A stretch of 22,265 nucleotides of DNA, from positions 1 to 22,265 of the forward strand of contig JAEVYU010000066.1 in the NCBI GenBank assembly GCA_023392595.1. Direction: 5' to 3'. The translations under genes and the position numbers were made by a program. Below are positions 14,537 to 22,124 of the stretch, one piece after another (the stretch's first letter is position 1; each line of letters starts with the position of its first letter). The DNA is from Bacillota bacterium. Its GTDB lineage: Bacteria; Bacillota; UBA4882; UBA8346. The notes beneath the pieces were generated by a model that saw only the letters and a program-made list of their open reading frames with translations, made no database searches and was not told the DNA's origin.

Positions 14537-15379
14537 TTGATTGTCACGACTAAGCATTACAACACGGTGAAATGGGTCATTCATATATCGGCCTTGACGC
14601 TGTCTTGGCGAATGGTGTTCGATACGATGACCAAGATGTCAACCGCTCCGTTTTGGCAAGTTTTCTTTGGATGTGGCGCGGTATTTGTTGAGTTATTTGC
14701 GCAATTTGATTGGGGCCTGGCTTTGGCATATGCCAAAGCGAAAATTTTCTGGAAAGCATTCTGGCTCAGGGCAATATATTTGATATACATCGTGATCTTT
14801 GCTTTTCTCTCTGCGGTAGGCACTTTTTCATGCCAGGTCAATAAAAGCGAGCAGATATATAGTCAAGCCGATTTCGATAAAAGTAACCTTCAAGAAAAAA
14901 TCAAGCGGGATGAAAAACAGATCCAAAATAAAACCGATGAGCAGAAAATAGAGTTTGCCGACCATGGCCGGGGGCCTAAATATAATCAACTTCAAAAAGA
15001 AATTGATAAGCTAAAAGCCGAGCAGGGCGTATTTGAAAGCGAATTAAAAAAGGCTTCCATGATAACGATTCATTATGAAAAAAACGTCTTTGACAGCATG
15101 CACGATATGATCCCGGGCGTGAGCGCCAACGGATTTAAAATGGTTTTTTTTGCCGCTTTGATGATGATGATCTATACAGCCTTGATTTTAACACCCTGGA
15201 AGATCGATCCAAAGTTGTTGAATGGAGACGATTATCCGCCCGAACCGTCAAAAGTGGCATTAAAGCCGCAATTTAAAAAACTCAAACCCTCGGATGTTGT
15301 AATTCCTCTGTACGAAGTACAGCCCAAGGTGTCCAAGGTTACCTCAGAGCTGCCTGCTATGGATAAGGGAGTTACTTGA
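14537..15379 (+). CDS. Hypothetical membrane protein with coiled coil
   Basis: 280 residues, not recognised. Hydrophobic segments lie near residues 12-28, 38-60 and 73-96, then a long charged coiled coil (about 103-175: DEKQIQNKTDEQKIEF..., QLQKEIDKLKAEQGVFESEL), then another membrane segment near 202-222 (GFKMVFFAALMMMIYTALIL) and a proline- and lysine-rich tail. This gives an integral membrane protein with a sizeable loop and a cytoplasmic or external tail. The TTG start at 14537 is supported by AAAAGGAGGTGATCAC (14521-14536), an extended Shine-Dalgarno. It has its own terminator and no co-directed partner. Such layouts occur in cell-envelope and phage- or conjugation-derived proteins, but nothing here decides. 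Confidence 0.65.
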   Translation: MIVTTKHYNTVKWVIHISALTLSWRMVFDTMTKMSTAPFWQVFFGCGAVFVELFAQFDWGLALAYAKAKIFWKAFWLRAIYLIYIVIFAFLSAVGTFSCQVNKSEQIYSQADFDKSNLQEKIKRDEKQIQNKTDEQKIEFADHGRGPKYNQLQKEIDKLKAEQGVFESELKKASMITIHYEKNVFDSMHDMIPGVSANGFKMVFFAALMMMIYTALILTPWKIDPKLLNGDDYPPEPSKVALKPQFKKLKPSDVVIPLYEVQPKVSKVTSELPAMDKGVT

Positions 15380-15464
15380 AGAGCGTTTTTGAGATTTGGA
15401 ACTTTTAAATTACAATCCCGTTATACTCAATATCAACTCCTTTTTCACATCATTATCTCCTTTC

Positions 15465-15500
15465 AGCCCTGCCGCCTGCCTGGGTGGCTGGGCTTTTTTT
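15465..15500 (+). terminator. Terminator of the membrane-protein gene
   Basis: AGCCC-T-GCC (15465-15473) pairs with GGC-T-GGGCT (15486-15494) with one internal mismatch, followed by seven T residues. It insulates the upstream gene from the SOS promoter that follows. Confidence 0.75.
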
Positions 15501-15594
15501 ATTGAGTTTTTGCAAGATATTTCCCAAACGGCGCTCGGTGATTAAATCAAAGATCCTTACTAGAATTTCCAGTAGTATTTTAGAAAAATTCTTC

Positions 15595-15624
15595 TATAAT
15601 ATAATTAGGTCGAACATACGTTTG
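15595..15624 (+). promoter_or_regulatory. SOS promoter: -10 box and consensus LexA site
   Basis: CGAACATACGTTTG (15611-15624) is a perfect match to the Gram-positive LexA box CGAACRNRYGTTYG. It lies ten bases downstream of TATAAT (15595-15600) and eleven before the umuD-like start, where bound LexA would block transcription. A good -35 is not evident. Confidence 0.85.
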
Positions 15625-15634
15625 TGAGGTTTGA

Positions 15635-15805
15635 ATGAACATGGGTTTGGAAATTTTTTTTGCTGAACAACGTTCTGAATTAAATTTGCAGTATGTTGGC
15701 AAACAAATAGTCGCTGGGTTCCCTTCTCCAGCGGAGGATTATTTAGAATCCACACTTGATCTAAATAAGGAATTAATTAAAAATCCGAGCTCGACTTTTT
15801 TCGGC
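15635..15805 (+). pseudogene. umuD: umuD-like SOS mutagenesis gene, truncated by a mobile element
   Basis: The first ~57 codons read as a UmuD-type S24 peptidase: a short N-terminal arm, then IVAGFPSPAEDYLESTLDLN and ELIKNPSSTFF. The Ala-Gly at VAGFPSP is the expected self-cleavage site. In intact UmuD the next residues lead into the (V)xGDSM motif with the catalytic serine. Here the frame instead runs into GLSNKNCSLFILF... and stops at 15886, so both catalytic residues are lost. The junction must lie near 15800-15806, where the base composition turns A+T-rich and recombinase genes begin. ATG 15635 has GAGG (15626-15629) and the LexA box just upstream. The rest of umuD, and perhaps umuC, should lie beyond the element, outside this window. 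Confidence 0.82.
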
Positions 15806-15820
15806 TTATCTAATAAAAAT

Positions 15821-15852
15821 TGTTCATTATTCATTTTGTTCATAATTCATTT
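15821..15852. repeat. Tandem 16-bp repeats near the element's left end
   Basis: TGTTCATTATTCATTT (15821-15836) is followed immediately by TGTTCATAATTCATTT (15837-15852), 15 of 16 bases alike. They begin about 15-20 bases inside the umuD junction. Such subterminal direct repeats are typical binding sites for the element's own recombinases. Confidence 0.6.
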
Positions 15853-15894
15853 CTGTATTATCCCTGATATATTGATGACAAAATAAATTTAAAT

Positions 15895-15925
15895 TTGATT
15901 AATGTAATCCAAAAGGGAATATATA
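15895..15925 (+). promoter_or_regulatory. Possible internal promoter of the element
   Basis: TTGATT (15895-15900) with ATATAT (15919-15924) at 18-base spacing resembles a sigma-A promoter 40 bases before the leader ORF. In such A+T-rich sequence this could easily be chance. Confidence 0.3.
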
Positions 15926-15964
15926 ACAAATAAAGAATATTTCAATCAAGAGGGGGTGATTGCT

Positions 15965-16021
15965 ATGTGGCTTCTCAGTAAGCTCATAACGCACCAACTC
16001 CTTGCTCTGGGTAAAGGGTGA
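15965..16021 (+). CDS. 18-residue leader peptide before the recombinase operon
   Basis: ATG frame encoding MWLLSKLITHQLLALGKG then TGA. It has a strong site, AGGGGGTGAT (15951-15960), with spacing of about eight from GGGGG. It lies 230 bases before the first recombinase gene, and the space between contains several hairpins and a terminator. This is the layout of ribosome-mediated attenuation leaders. Leucine-rich coding (five Leu in 18) is noted; the regulating signal is unknown. Confidence 0.5.
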   Translation: MWLLSKLITHQLLALGKG

Positions 16022-16146
16022 CAACTTACCACTAATCTTAGGAATTAATTTTGATACTAAAAAAGATTGGTAACCTTTTAAGAATCAGATGGCTCATCAA
16101 TCTGTTCATAGTGAATAAACCTTTCGTAATGAATATGAGATACGAA

Positions 16147-16228
16147 TGGCTCCACTATGATGCAAAGGTGCAGGGCAGTATCAGGTGGAGTCAAGCGTGA
16201 TGAACTTGACTCCATTTTAATAATTATT
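16147..16228 (+). promoter_or_regulatory. Attenuator: alternative antiterminator and terminator hairpins
   Basis: Terminator: TGGAGTCAAG (16186-16195) pairs perfectly with CTTGACTCCA (16205-16214), loop nine, followed by TTTTAATAATTATT. Competing antiterminator: TGGCTCCAC (16147-16155) pairs with GTGGAGTCA (16185-16193), nine pairs including one G-U, and would use up the 5' arm of the terminator. The two cannot coexist. Placed between the leader peptide and the recombinase start, this fits transcription attenuation. The pairing is seen; the regulation is inferred. Confidence 0.6.
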
Positions 16229-16251
16229 AAAAGGGTTTTTTGGAGGTCATT

Positions 16252-17493
16252 ATGAATGAAGTCTTTTATTTAGTTCCAAATAAAAGATTTGTATTAAGAT
16301 CTCAATCTGTCCAAATTTACAATAAAACTAAGGAATGGGCTTTAATTGTTTTACTTGATGAATCAACAGGTAAAGAAATTGTACATGACATTCAACAGTT
16401 CATTTTTGATAAATATAGTAATCATGAATATAACACTCAGCGAAAATACGCCCAAATAGTAATTTCTTTTCTTAATTACACCTTTATTAAAACAATCTCC
16501 AAAGAACGGATCACATCCATATCAGAACTAACATTCAACCATGGTTCAAACTACCTTAACCATATAAGCTTTTATCTTGATAAATCTGAAGTATTTTTGC
16601 ACGAACGTATACTTACTAAACTATATTTATATTTAGCTGAACAAAAAGTGTTAAAGTATTACAACATTTACGATTTTAAAACTTTATTTGAACAAGATTT
16701 TCCTGGATCTCATAAAATTATAGATTCTCCTTTTAAAGGTGTAATGTATCCTTCCCGTAAAGTAAAAAATATCATCCATTTTTTTGACACTGACCTAATA
16801 ATACCGCTTTTAACTACTGCATTTTTTGAAACAAATAGTATTGCATTGGGTGTTTATTTCTTAATATTTGGAGGCTGTCGTGTTGGAGATGTAATAAATC
16901 TTCGAACTTGCGATGTAACATCACTTGGAGGACCTTGGGGTCAAAAAGGGTTAAGTTTAGATATTAGGACGCGGAAACTTAATAAATATAGAAGTAAAAC
17001 AAGTGGTAGTAATGAAGTGAAAAACGAAAGGATCCAGGTGATTTTTCCGTATAAAGCGTGGATCCCAACATTATGGGAAGAACATATCAAGCGATACAAA
17101 GCAATAGATGGTTCTAATGCGTTATTTGTAAACAAAAAAGGCAATGCCATGACCGGAGAAGATTTTCGTTATTCATTTAATAAACTTCGATTAATTTTCT
17201 TGAATAAGCTCAAATCGAGTTCTGATACAGATTTACAGATGAGAGGGTTATTTCTTAGTTCGAAAAAATGGTCTACTCATATAGGACGTGGATTATTTTC
17301 AAATATGTTGGCCAATGAATCAAAAACCCCAATACAACTTGCCGTTGCACGCGGTGATAAAGATTTAACTTCATCATTGACTTATATTGCAACATCCCAA
17401 CCTACTTTAACTGCAATAGAAACCGCTATCAATAAAATGCAACGGGGATTTATCCAATGTGTGGAGGGGAAAAATGAAATTACTGATGATTAG
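16252..17493 (+). CDS. Tyrosine recombinase A (TnpA-like integrase)
   Basis: 413-residue tyrosine site-specific recombinase that would cut and rejoin the element's ends. The N-terminal ~175 residues form the core-binding (SAM-like) region. The catalytic domain shows box I Arg R210 (FGGCRVGDVINLRTCDV), box II H343-xx-R346 (WSTHIGRGLFSNM), and nucleophile Y378 (DLTSSLTYIATSQ); the usual Gly-His pair reads Gly-Asp (ARGDKD). All key catalytic residues except that histidine are present, so it looks intact. GGAGG (16242-16246) is five bases before ATG 16252. Its stop overlaps the next gene's start (17474) by 20 bases, indicating translational coupling. It is controlled by the attenuator upstream. 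Confidence 0.9.
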   Translation: MNEVFYLVPNKRFVLRSQSVQIYNKTKEWALIVLLDESTGKEIVHDIQQFIFDKYSNHEYNTQRKYAQIVISFLNYTFIKTISKERITSISELTFNHGSNYLNHISFYLDKSEVFLHERILTKLYLYLAEQKVLKYYNIYDFKTLFEQDFPGSHKIIDSPFKGVMYPSRKVKNIIHFFDTDLIIPLLTTAFFETNSIALGVYFLIFGGCRVGDVINLRTCDVTSLGGPWGQKGLSLDIRTRKLNKYRSKTSGSNEVKNERIQVIFPYKAWIPTLWEEHIKRYKAIDGSNALFVNKKGNAMTGEDFRYSFNKLRLIFLNKLKSSSDTDLQMRGLFLSSKKWSTHIGRGLFSNMLANESKTPIQLAVARGDKDLTSSLTYIATSQPTLTAIETAINKMQRGFIQCVEGKNEITDD

Positions 17494-17538
17494 TGATTTT
17501 GCAAAGAAATTAGGAATAAATTCGAATATTATATATAT
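17474..17538 (+). pseudogene. 5' end of gene B (HTH protein), cut off by an insertion sequence
   Basis: ATG 17474, with GGAGGGG (17464-17470) in front, encodes MKLLMISDFAKKLGINSNII and a Tyr before the insertion begins at 17539. The same sequence recurs in the second repeat of this gene (FLKISDFANNLGTNTNIIYI), which proves the frame. Dropping the insertion and one ATAT copy joins ...TAT-AT to G-GGA at 19058 in frame. Confidence 0.85.
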
Positions 17539-17713
17539 GAGTCAATTGCATAAGTCTCTTTTTTAGAAAAGGCTAAAGCATAATATTAATAAAACCAAAA
17601 GTTTTATCATGAATATCCAATGATTCCCAGTTATTAACATTAGCCATTCAAAAAAGGATAGACTTCACCAATTTCATGTTATTTGTTTTTTTGAACCTTG
17701 ACAAAATCAATAA

Positions 17714-18307
17714 TTATGCGGCTTTAAGAATTGACCTACTGTTTTTGGTTGATATTGCTCCGGCCAGCATCACAATACAGCTAAATAAAGCGTTAAAGAT
17801 TGCTTTCTTCATACCGCATTTTGTTAAGTTTTCTAACCCAAGGTGCTCTTTGAGCATTGAAAAACATCTTTCTACTGCAGTACGTTGATTATAAAGCTTT
17901 TGCCAACTATTCGTACAGCGGTGGGGTATGGGAAACATTCTTGGGTCATCTTCCATATGCAGCTTGACAACATGCCCATAATTAGAATTAGAGCACCAAT
18001 TTGAACCTTGAGGACAGTCTACTTTACCTGTTATATGGGGACATCTGAACTTATGACATTCGCCTTCGTGGCCCCAGTAAGTCATGCTGTATCCCATGGA
18101 ACAAATGGGAGTTCCTTTTTCATCAAGACCTTCCGGTGGAGCATAAGCTCCGCGATGGTTTAAGGGAATAATCGCCTGGGCCTTGTATGTTTCTTGTATT
18201 GTCTGGTAGATCTCTTTAGAGTCATAACCGCTATCCATGATGTAAAATTCAGTCTTTAACTGGTCTTTCAACTTAGCCTTGATTTGTTCGATTAATGGCC
18301 ATAACAC
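17714..18307 (-). pseudogene. DDE transposase, C-terminal part (frameshifted)
   Basis: C-terminal part of the same transposase, beginning around LWPLIEQIKAKLKDQ. It holds the second catalytic Asp (FYIMDSGYDSKEI) and the third acidic residue in YNQRTAVERCFSMLKEHLGL, the Y-xx-R-xxx-E-xxxxxx-K signature of IS4-superfamily enzymes. A cysteine-rich insert (HKFRCPH...DCPQGSNWC) lies before it. It overlaps the N-terminal half by 35 bases. Without frame correction the protein should be inactive, though another copy could move the element in trans. Confidence 0.75.
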
Positions 18308-18923
18308 AATCGGCTGTACTAGCTGAAGTTACAATTAGTGCTAGCGGTAACCCGGATTTACAGTCTACCGCGATATGTAGTTTCCATCCGAACCAACGGA
18401 TTTGATTACCGTCGGAGTCGCGTTTTGAACCCCAGTCTGGATTCTGACCGTTCTTTTTAATTTTGGATGAAGGTTTTGCCGCATCATAAGACTCATATTC
18501 ACTTGAGTCAATGGCTACAGACGAACCTTCTATCATCCCAAGTTTTATTGCTTGTTCAACCAGGTTATTGAAAAGCACTTGTAAAATAGCACTTTCAACA
18601 ATTTGGTCTGTAAATCTGGAAAATCTAGACTCGCTAGGAATTGGATCACTAAAACTGAATCCACAATTGTACCGAAATACAGGATCGGACTTAAGTCTTA
18701 TTACCAAAGCTTTGACAGTTTTGATATTCTCAATTTTCATTGCTATGAGGCTATACAGCATAGCTTCCCGGTTACGAACTTTGGGGCCGAAGTTTGAAGG
18801 CTTCGGTAGTTTTGAACAAATTTCCGACAAATCAATTTGAGATAGTATCTTTACTAACTTTGTTTCCGGTTCAAATTGAAGCGTTTCCTCAAAGGGAAAC
18901 ATGGGTTGGTAGCGAATATACAT
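18273..18923 (-). pseudogene. DDE transposase, N-terminal part (frameshifted)
   Basis: N-terminal half of the insertion sequence's transposase, from MYIRYQPMFPFEETLQF (ATG 18923, GAGGAG eleven bases before it). A DUF772-type N-domain (REAMLYSLIAMKI...DPVFRYNCGF) is followed by the start of the RNase H-like domain with the first catalytic Asp in GSSVAIDSSEYESY and KLHIAVDCKSGLPL. The frame is lost after TSASTADC; the remainder continues one frame over in the next entry. No slippery heptamer is present at the switch (GATTGTGTTATGG), so a mutation is more likely than programmed frameshifting. Confidence 0.75.
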
Positions 18924-19057
18924 GGTGTAGATTTCTCCTCTTTTTGTGGGTATTTGGGTTGACACCACTATATTCGACATTCAGGGGTGAAATCTATTTT
19001 TTTATCTCTTTAAACTAGTGTTTTTTCTGGGTTTTGAGATTTGCAATTGACTCATAT

Positions 19058-20000
19058 GGGAGCTTTTTCTGGCCAAATTCCTGATATCCAAAAAAAAAAT
19101 AATTTATGGGCTCTTCCGGAAACCTCTTTACCTTTAGCTAAAGAATATATTGATAAGAATAATTATTTGGGAAAAAGCTTTATTAGCGAAGCAACAGCCA
19201 TAGCTAAAACTGGATTTGGTGAAAAACGTATAAGTAATTTATTAAAAGAGGGGAAGATACTTGGTTATTATTTCAAAGGAAGATGGTTTATCGATGAGCA
19301 GAGTATAAATGAATATGTAAAATCAATAAATGTAAAAGTGAAATTCTTAAAAATTAGTGATTTTGCAAATAATTTAGGAACAAACACGAATATTATATAT
19401 ATAGGAGCTTCTTCTGGGAAAATTCCTGGTTTACAGAAAAAGGATGGCAAATGGGCTTTTCCGGAGACTTCCTTACCATTAGCTAAAGAGTATATTGACA
19501 AAAATAATTATTGGGGAAAGATCTTTATTACCAAAGAAACTGCAAAGACCAGAACTGGATTAAGTGAAAGACGTATAAATAAATTTATAAAAGAAGGTAA
19601 GATATTAGGTTATAAATTCAAAAATAAATGTTTTATTGATGAACAGAGTATAAATGATTATATAAAACCCATAGATGTAGAAAAATATATGACAGCTGAA
19701 GAGATTGCTCAAAAAGAAAATATACCAATAAAGAAAGTTATTAATAGAATTATTAGTGGTTCTATGTTAGCTATTCGTGGACCTAAACAAGGACAATTCT
19801 ATATTAGGGGAGAAGACTACGAAGATTGGAAGTATCGAAGTAATCGAAAAGTAAGCAATGAGGATTTATTTCTTTATGAAACAAGAAATTATCTAGATCC
19901 AAAAAAAATAGAAACCTTTAAATTGTACCATCTTTACTTTATTGAGTATTTATCTAAGAATAATAGGAATAAAAAAAGACTCTACTCGTGTTTTAATTAA
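19058..20000 (+). pseudogene. Gene B main part: array of helix-turn-helix modules
   Basis: Continues the gene begun at 17474 after the insertion sequence. The reconstructed ~335-residue product has two 115-residue repeats, each with two MerR/excisionase-like helix-turn-helix modules: ISDFAKKLGINSNIIY...LWALPETSLPLAKEYI and FISEATAIAKTG...RISNLLKEGKILGYYFKGRWFI. A fifth module follows (YMTAEEIAQKENIPIKKVIN...GQFYIRGEDYEDW). The last ~45 residues (FLYETRNYLDPKKIETFKLY...) look like the start of a recombinase core-binding domain and continue in another frame in the next entry, across AAAAAAA at 19971-19977. It probably binds several sites at the element ends. A TTG at 19041 inside the insertion-sequence end is not a credible start. 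Confidence 0.7.
19338..19682 (+). repeat. Second copy of a 345-bp intragenic tandem duplication
   Basis: This stretch duplicates the preceding 345 coding bases (17474-17538 joined to 19058-19337 once the insertion sequence is removed). At protein level long blocks are identical, for example ETSLPLAKEYIDKNNY and KEGKILGY; at DNA level TATTATATATAT and TTAGTGATTTTGCAAA recur. The unit length of 115 codons is the same in both copies. Confidence 0.8.
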
Positions 20001-21468
20001 AACATATATACAGTTCATTGATCTACTCCCTAAAGAAATATATTTGATAGACAACGCTGAAATGGAACTCATTTTAAAACAGATGGGTTATTTATCAAGA
20101 GAATTTATAAGATTTTTAAATTGGGTTTTTATCTATCGAAATGAAAATTGTAAATTTACCCCAAGTTTTAGGATAAAACAGATAAAACAAGGATTAAATT
20201 ATGAGGATGAACTCTACACGCCGGAACAGTTAACAAAATATATTTTGTTTGCAAAAGATATAAAGACTCAAACACTCTTTGCGATAAAATCTTATAAATA
20301 TTGTTTATCTTGGTTGTTCGTTTTATTACATTTAACAAATGCATGGAGAAGAGAAGATTTCTTTAAGATTCCTAATATTCAATCTGAAGAAATCGGAATT
20401 TTCAATTTATCCTGGTTTAGAACTAATACTCTTACAGCAGCACAGAGTATCAAAATTATTTTACAAGTGAGAAGGAACCGAGAACAATTAATTGCTGGAA
20501 AAACCAATGCTTTTCTTCATTTTTTCTGTAACGAAGATATGCTTATCCCTTTAGCTTCGGCTCTTGTTATAGCTGAGTTACATAGAAGAGAAAGAAAAAA
20601 TGATTCAATTTTTACTGATCGCCCCAATGACTTTAACCTACTAGATTTCTCTACTCGTGGTAAATTACCTAAATTTTTAAGTCGTAAAATGAATTCAACT
20701 ATTATGACTTATGTAACTACTGAAAGCGACTTTATAGGAATCGGTTTAATTATTGCTCAAAATTTACGTTCTCATTCTAGTCCAAATTCAACTCAAGTAT
20801 ACATAAAAGCAATGCATAAGGACGACCCTATAAATAAAGCCACTTTAATGTTGTTTAATAGGGGACATTTTGGGTGGCTTTATGACTGTTTGTTAAACAT
20901 CTTAGTTGGCTATAATCCGGTTCTTTATGGTATTGAAGATAAAGTAGAACGAACTAAGGAGATCCAATTATTAAGTAAAGTCCATACTCCTTTACAAATT
21001 GAATTGACTTCCGAATTTATACTTCAACAAAATAATAGAAAAAAATCTTTAATATCTGAGTTAACTACTATTTCAAGGGATCAACTCAAGAAGAAATTAA
21101 TTGCAATATATGACGGACATATGCCTGCGAGATTATTCGATGCACAATGTCTTATTTACCCAGATTGTAAAAACCCAACTGCTTCAACTTGTATTTATTG
21201 TAAATACATTATTCCCAGACAATTTCTTTTAGCAAGTGCTTCCGATGAAATGAAAATAAATTTACAAAAGCTTCTTGGCTTGAACGAAAATCACCATTTA
21301 GAACGAGTTAAATACTCATCTCTTTTTATAAAATGTATGGACATAATAAGTCAAGGAATAGAGTCGTTTTCTGAAGATTACGTTACTGCTTTAGTGGATT
21401 ACAAAGAAATAAACGCTCTGATTGAGGTTTGTTCAAAAAAATTTTTGTTTTTAGAGGAAATAAAATGA
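19942..21468 (+). CDS. Tyrosine recombinase B, catalytic part with zinc-finger motif
   Basis: About 500 residues, probably the catalytic part of gene B. Real homology seems to start at DSTRVLIKTYIQFIDLLPKE (from ~19978), directly continuing the core-binding domain left in the previous frame. The TTG at 19942 has no ribosome binding site. Catalytic residues: R136 (TNAWRREDFF), R248 (FLSRKMNST, with the box II His replaced by Phe), H278 (RSHSS) and Y287 (STQVYIKAM). A cysteine motif near residue 415, CLIYPDC...CIYC, suggests a zinc finger, as in large Tn554-type TnpB proteins. Its TGA overlaps the next ATG (ATGA at 21465-21468), so the two are co-translated. The +1 frame relation to the upstream part is either a mutation or slippage at A7. 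Confidence 0.75.
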   Translation: MSIYLRIIGIKKDSTRVLIKTYIQFIDLLPKEIYLIDNAEMELILKQMGYLSREFIRFLNWVFIYRNENCKFTPSFRIKQIKQGLNYEDELYTPEQLTKYILFAKDIKTQTLFAIKSYKYCLSWLFVLLHLTNAWRREDFFKIPNIQSEEIGIFNLSWFRTNTLTAAQSIKIILQVRRNREQLIAGKTNAFLHFFCNEDMLIPLASALVIAELHRRERKNDSIFTDRPNDFNLLDFSTRGKLPKFLSRKMNSTIMTYVTTESDFIGIGLIIAQNLRSHSSPNSTQVYIKAMHKDDPINKATLMLFNRGHFGWLYDCLLNILVGYNPVLYGIEDKVERTKEIQLLSKVHTPLQIELTSEFILQQNNRKKSLISELTTISRDQLKKKLIAIYDGHMPARLFDAQCLIYPDCKNPTASTCIYCKYIIPRQFLLASASDEMKINLQKLLGLNENHHLERVKYSSLFIKCMDIISQGIESFSEDYVTALVDYKEINALIEVCSKKFLFLEEIK

Positions 21469-22124
21469 CAAAGCATTCTCAAGGGTTTCAAATTAATAAG
21501 ATGGTCGTTAATAATTGTAATTCAGAACAGATTGTAACTTGTGAACATCATGTATTTTCGAAAAAACGACTTTTTGAATACAAACAAATGTTTAATCAAT
21601 TATTATCTGAAGGTAAGTTTAAAGATTGTTCATTTGAAGACAACAAATGGAGGGTCATTAGTAACGAGTATGGAACACGTAATTGGTTTTACTTTCATGA
21701 TTTACCTTCGATGGATATCACTCTTGCTTTAAAGTCTTTTACACTCCTTATGATTAAAGATGGAATGTCTCTTTCAAATACTTGTGCACATTATTCAAGT
21801 TTGAGACAGGCAATTGAGCATCTTTTCCCATTTGATAACGAATCTGTAGATAAATATAAGCAAATTTTCTTTAGTACTAATAATGTTTATACTCCTTATG
21901 AAACGGCGTTAATATGTAAAAGGTTTTTTAAATTTTTTAAAGTCCCAGTCTCTGAGACTATAATACAATTCTTTGATCAAGTTAAAAAAGAACCTAATAA
22001 AATACGTAAGTTACCAAATTACGAAAGTATCATTCTTTTTAATGAAAGGTTGCTTGATTATTTTAATGATCCTTTAACTACTATACTCAACTTTCGCAGA
22101 ACGAATTGGGTAAATAACACTTGA
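21465..22124 (+). CDS. Third recombinase-like protein C, catalytic half missing
   Basis: 219 residues beginning MTKHSQGFQINKMVVNNC, started by GAGGAAA at the end of gene B with an ATGA overlap. The region from about residue 55 to 180 (WRVISNEYGTRNWFYFHDL..., GMSLSNTCAHYSSLRQAIEH, VYTPYETALICKRFFKFF) resembles a tyrosine-recombinase core-binding domain. The last part, KIRKLPNYESIILFNERLLDYF, looks like the entry to a catalytic domain, but the frame stops after NFRRTNWVNNT. It is either truncated near 22080-22124 by other DNA or a naturally short accessory protein like Tn554 TnpC. Confidence 0.6.
   Translation: MTKHSQGFQINKMVVNNCNSEQIVTCEHHVFSKKRLFEYKQMFNQLLSEGKFKDCSFEDNKWRVISNEYGTRNWFYFHDLPSMDITLALKSFTLLMIKDGMSLSNTCAHYSSLRQAIEHLFPFDNESVDKYKQIFFSTNNVYTPYETALICKRFFKFFKVPVSETIIQFFDQVKKEPNKIRKLPNYESIILFNERLLDYFNDPLTTILNFRRTNWVNNT

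Larger units (their letters stand above)
17539..19053 (-). mobile_element. 1515-bp DDE insertion sequence with 12-bp ends and ATAT target duplication
   Basis: Left end GAGTCAATTGCA (17539-17550) and right end TGCAATTGACTC (19042-19053) are perfect 12-bp inverted repeats. The flanks are ATAT (17535-17538) and ATAT (19054-19057), a 4-bp target duplication. Its transposase lies on the minus strand, opposite to the host gene, and belongs to the IS4/IS1182-like DDE_Tnp_1 group. The interior is less A+T-rich than the surrounding element, so it came separately. Exact ends and duplication suggest a fairly recent insertion. Confidence 0.88.

Noticed and set aside
15821..15852. CRISPR-like repeat
   Set aside because: Only two directly abutting copies without spacers and no cas genes; these are tandem recombinase-site-like repeats.
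18511..18840. Plus-strand open frames inside the insertion sequence
   Set aside because: They lie opposite the transposase gene, lack start signals and disappear as family matches.
19041..19057. TTG start at 19041 for the helix-turn-helix gene
   Set aside because: It lies inside the insertion-sequence terminal repeat; the true start is ATG 17474 on the other side of the insertion.
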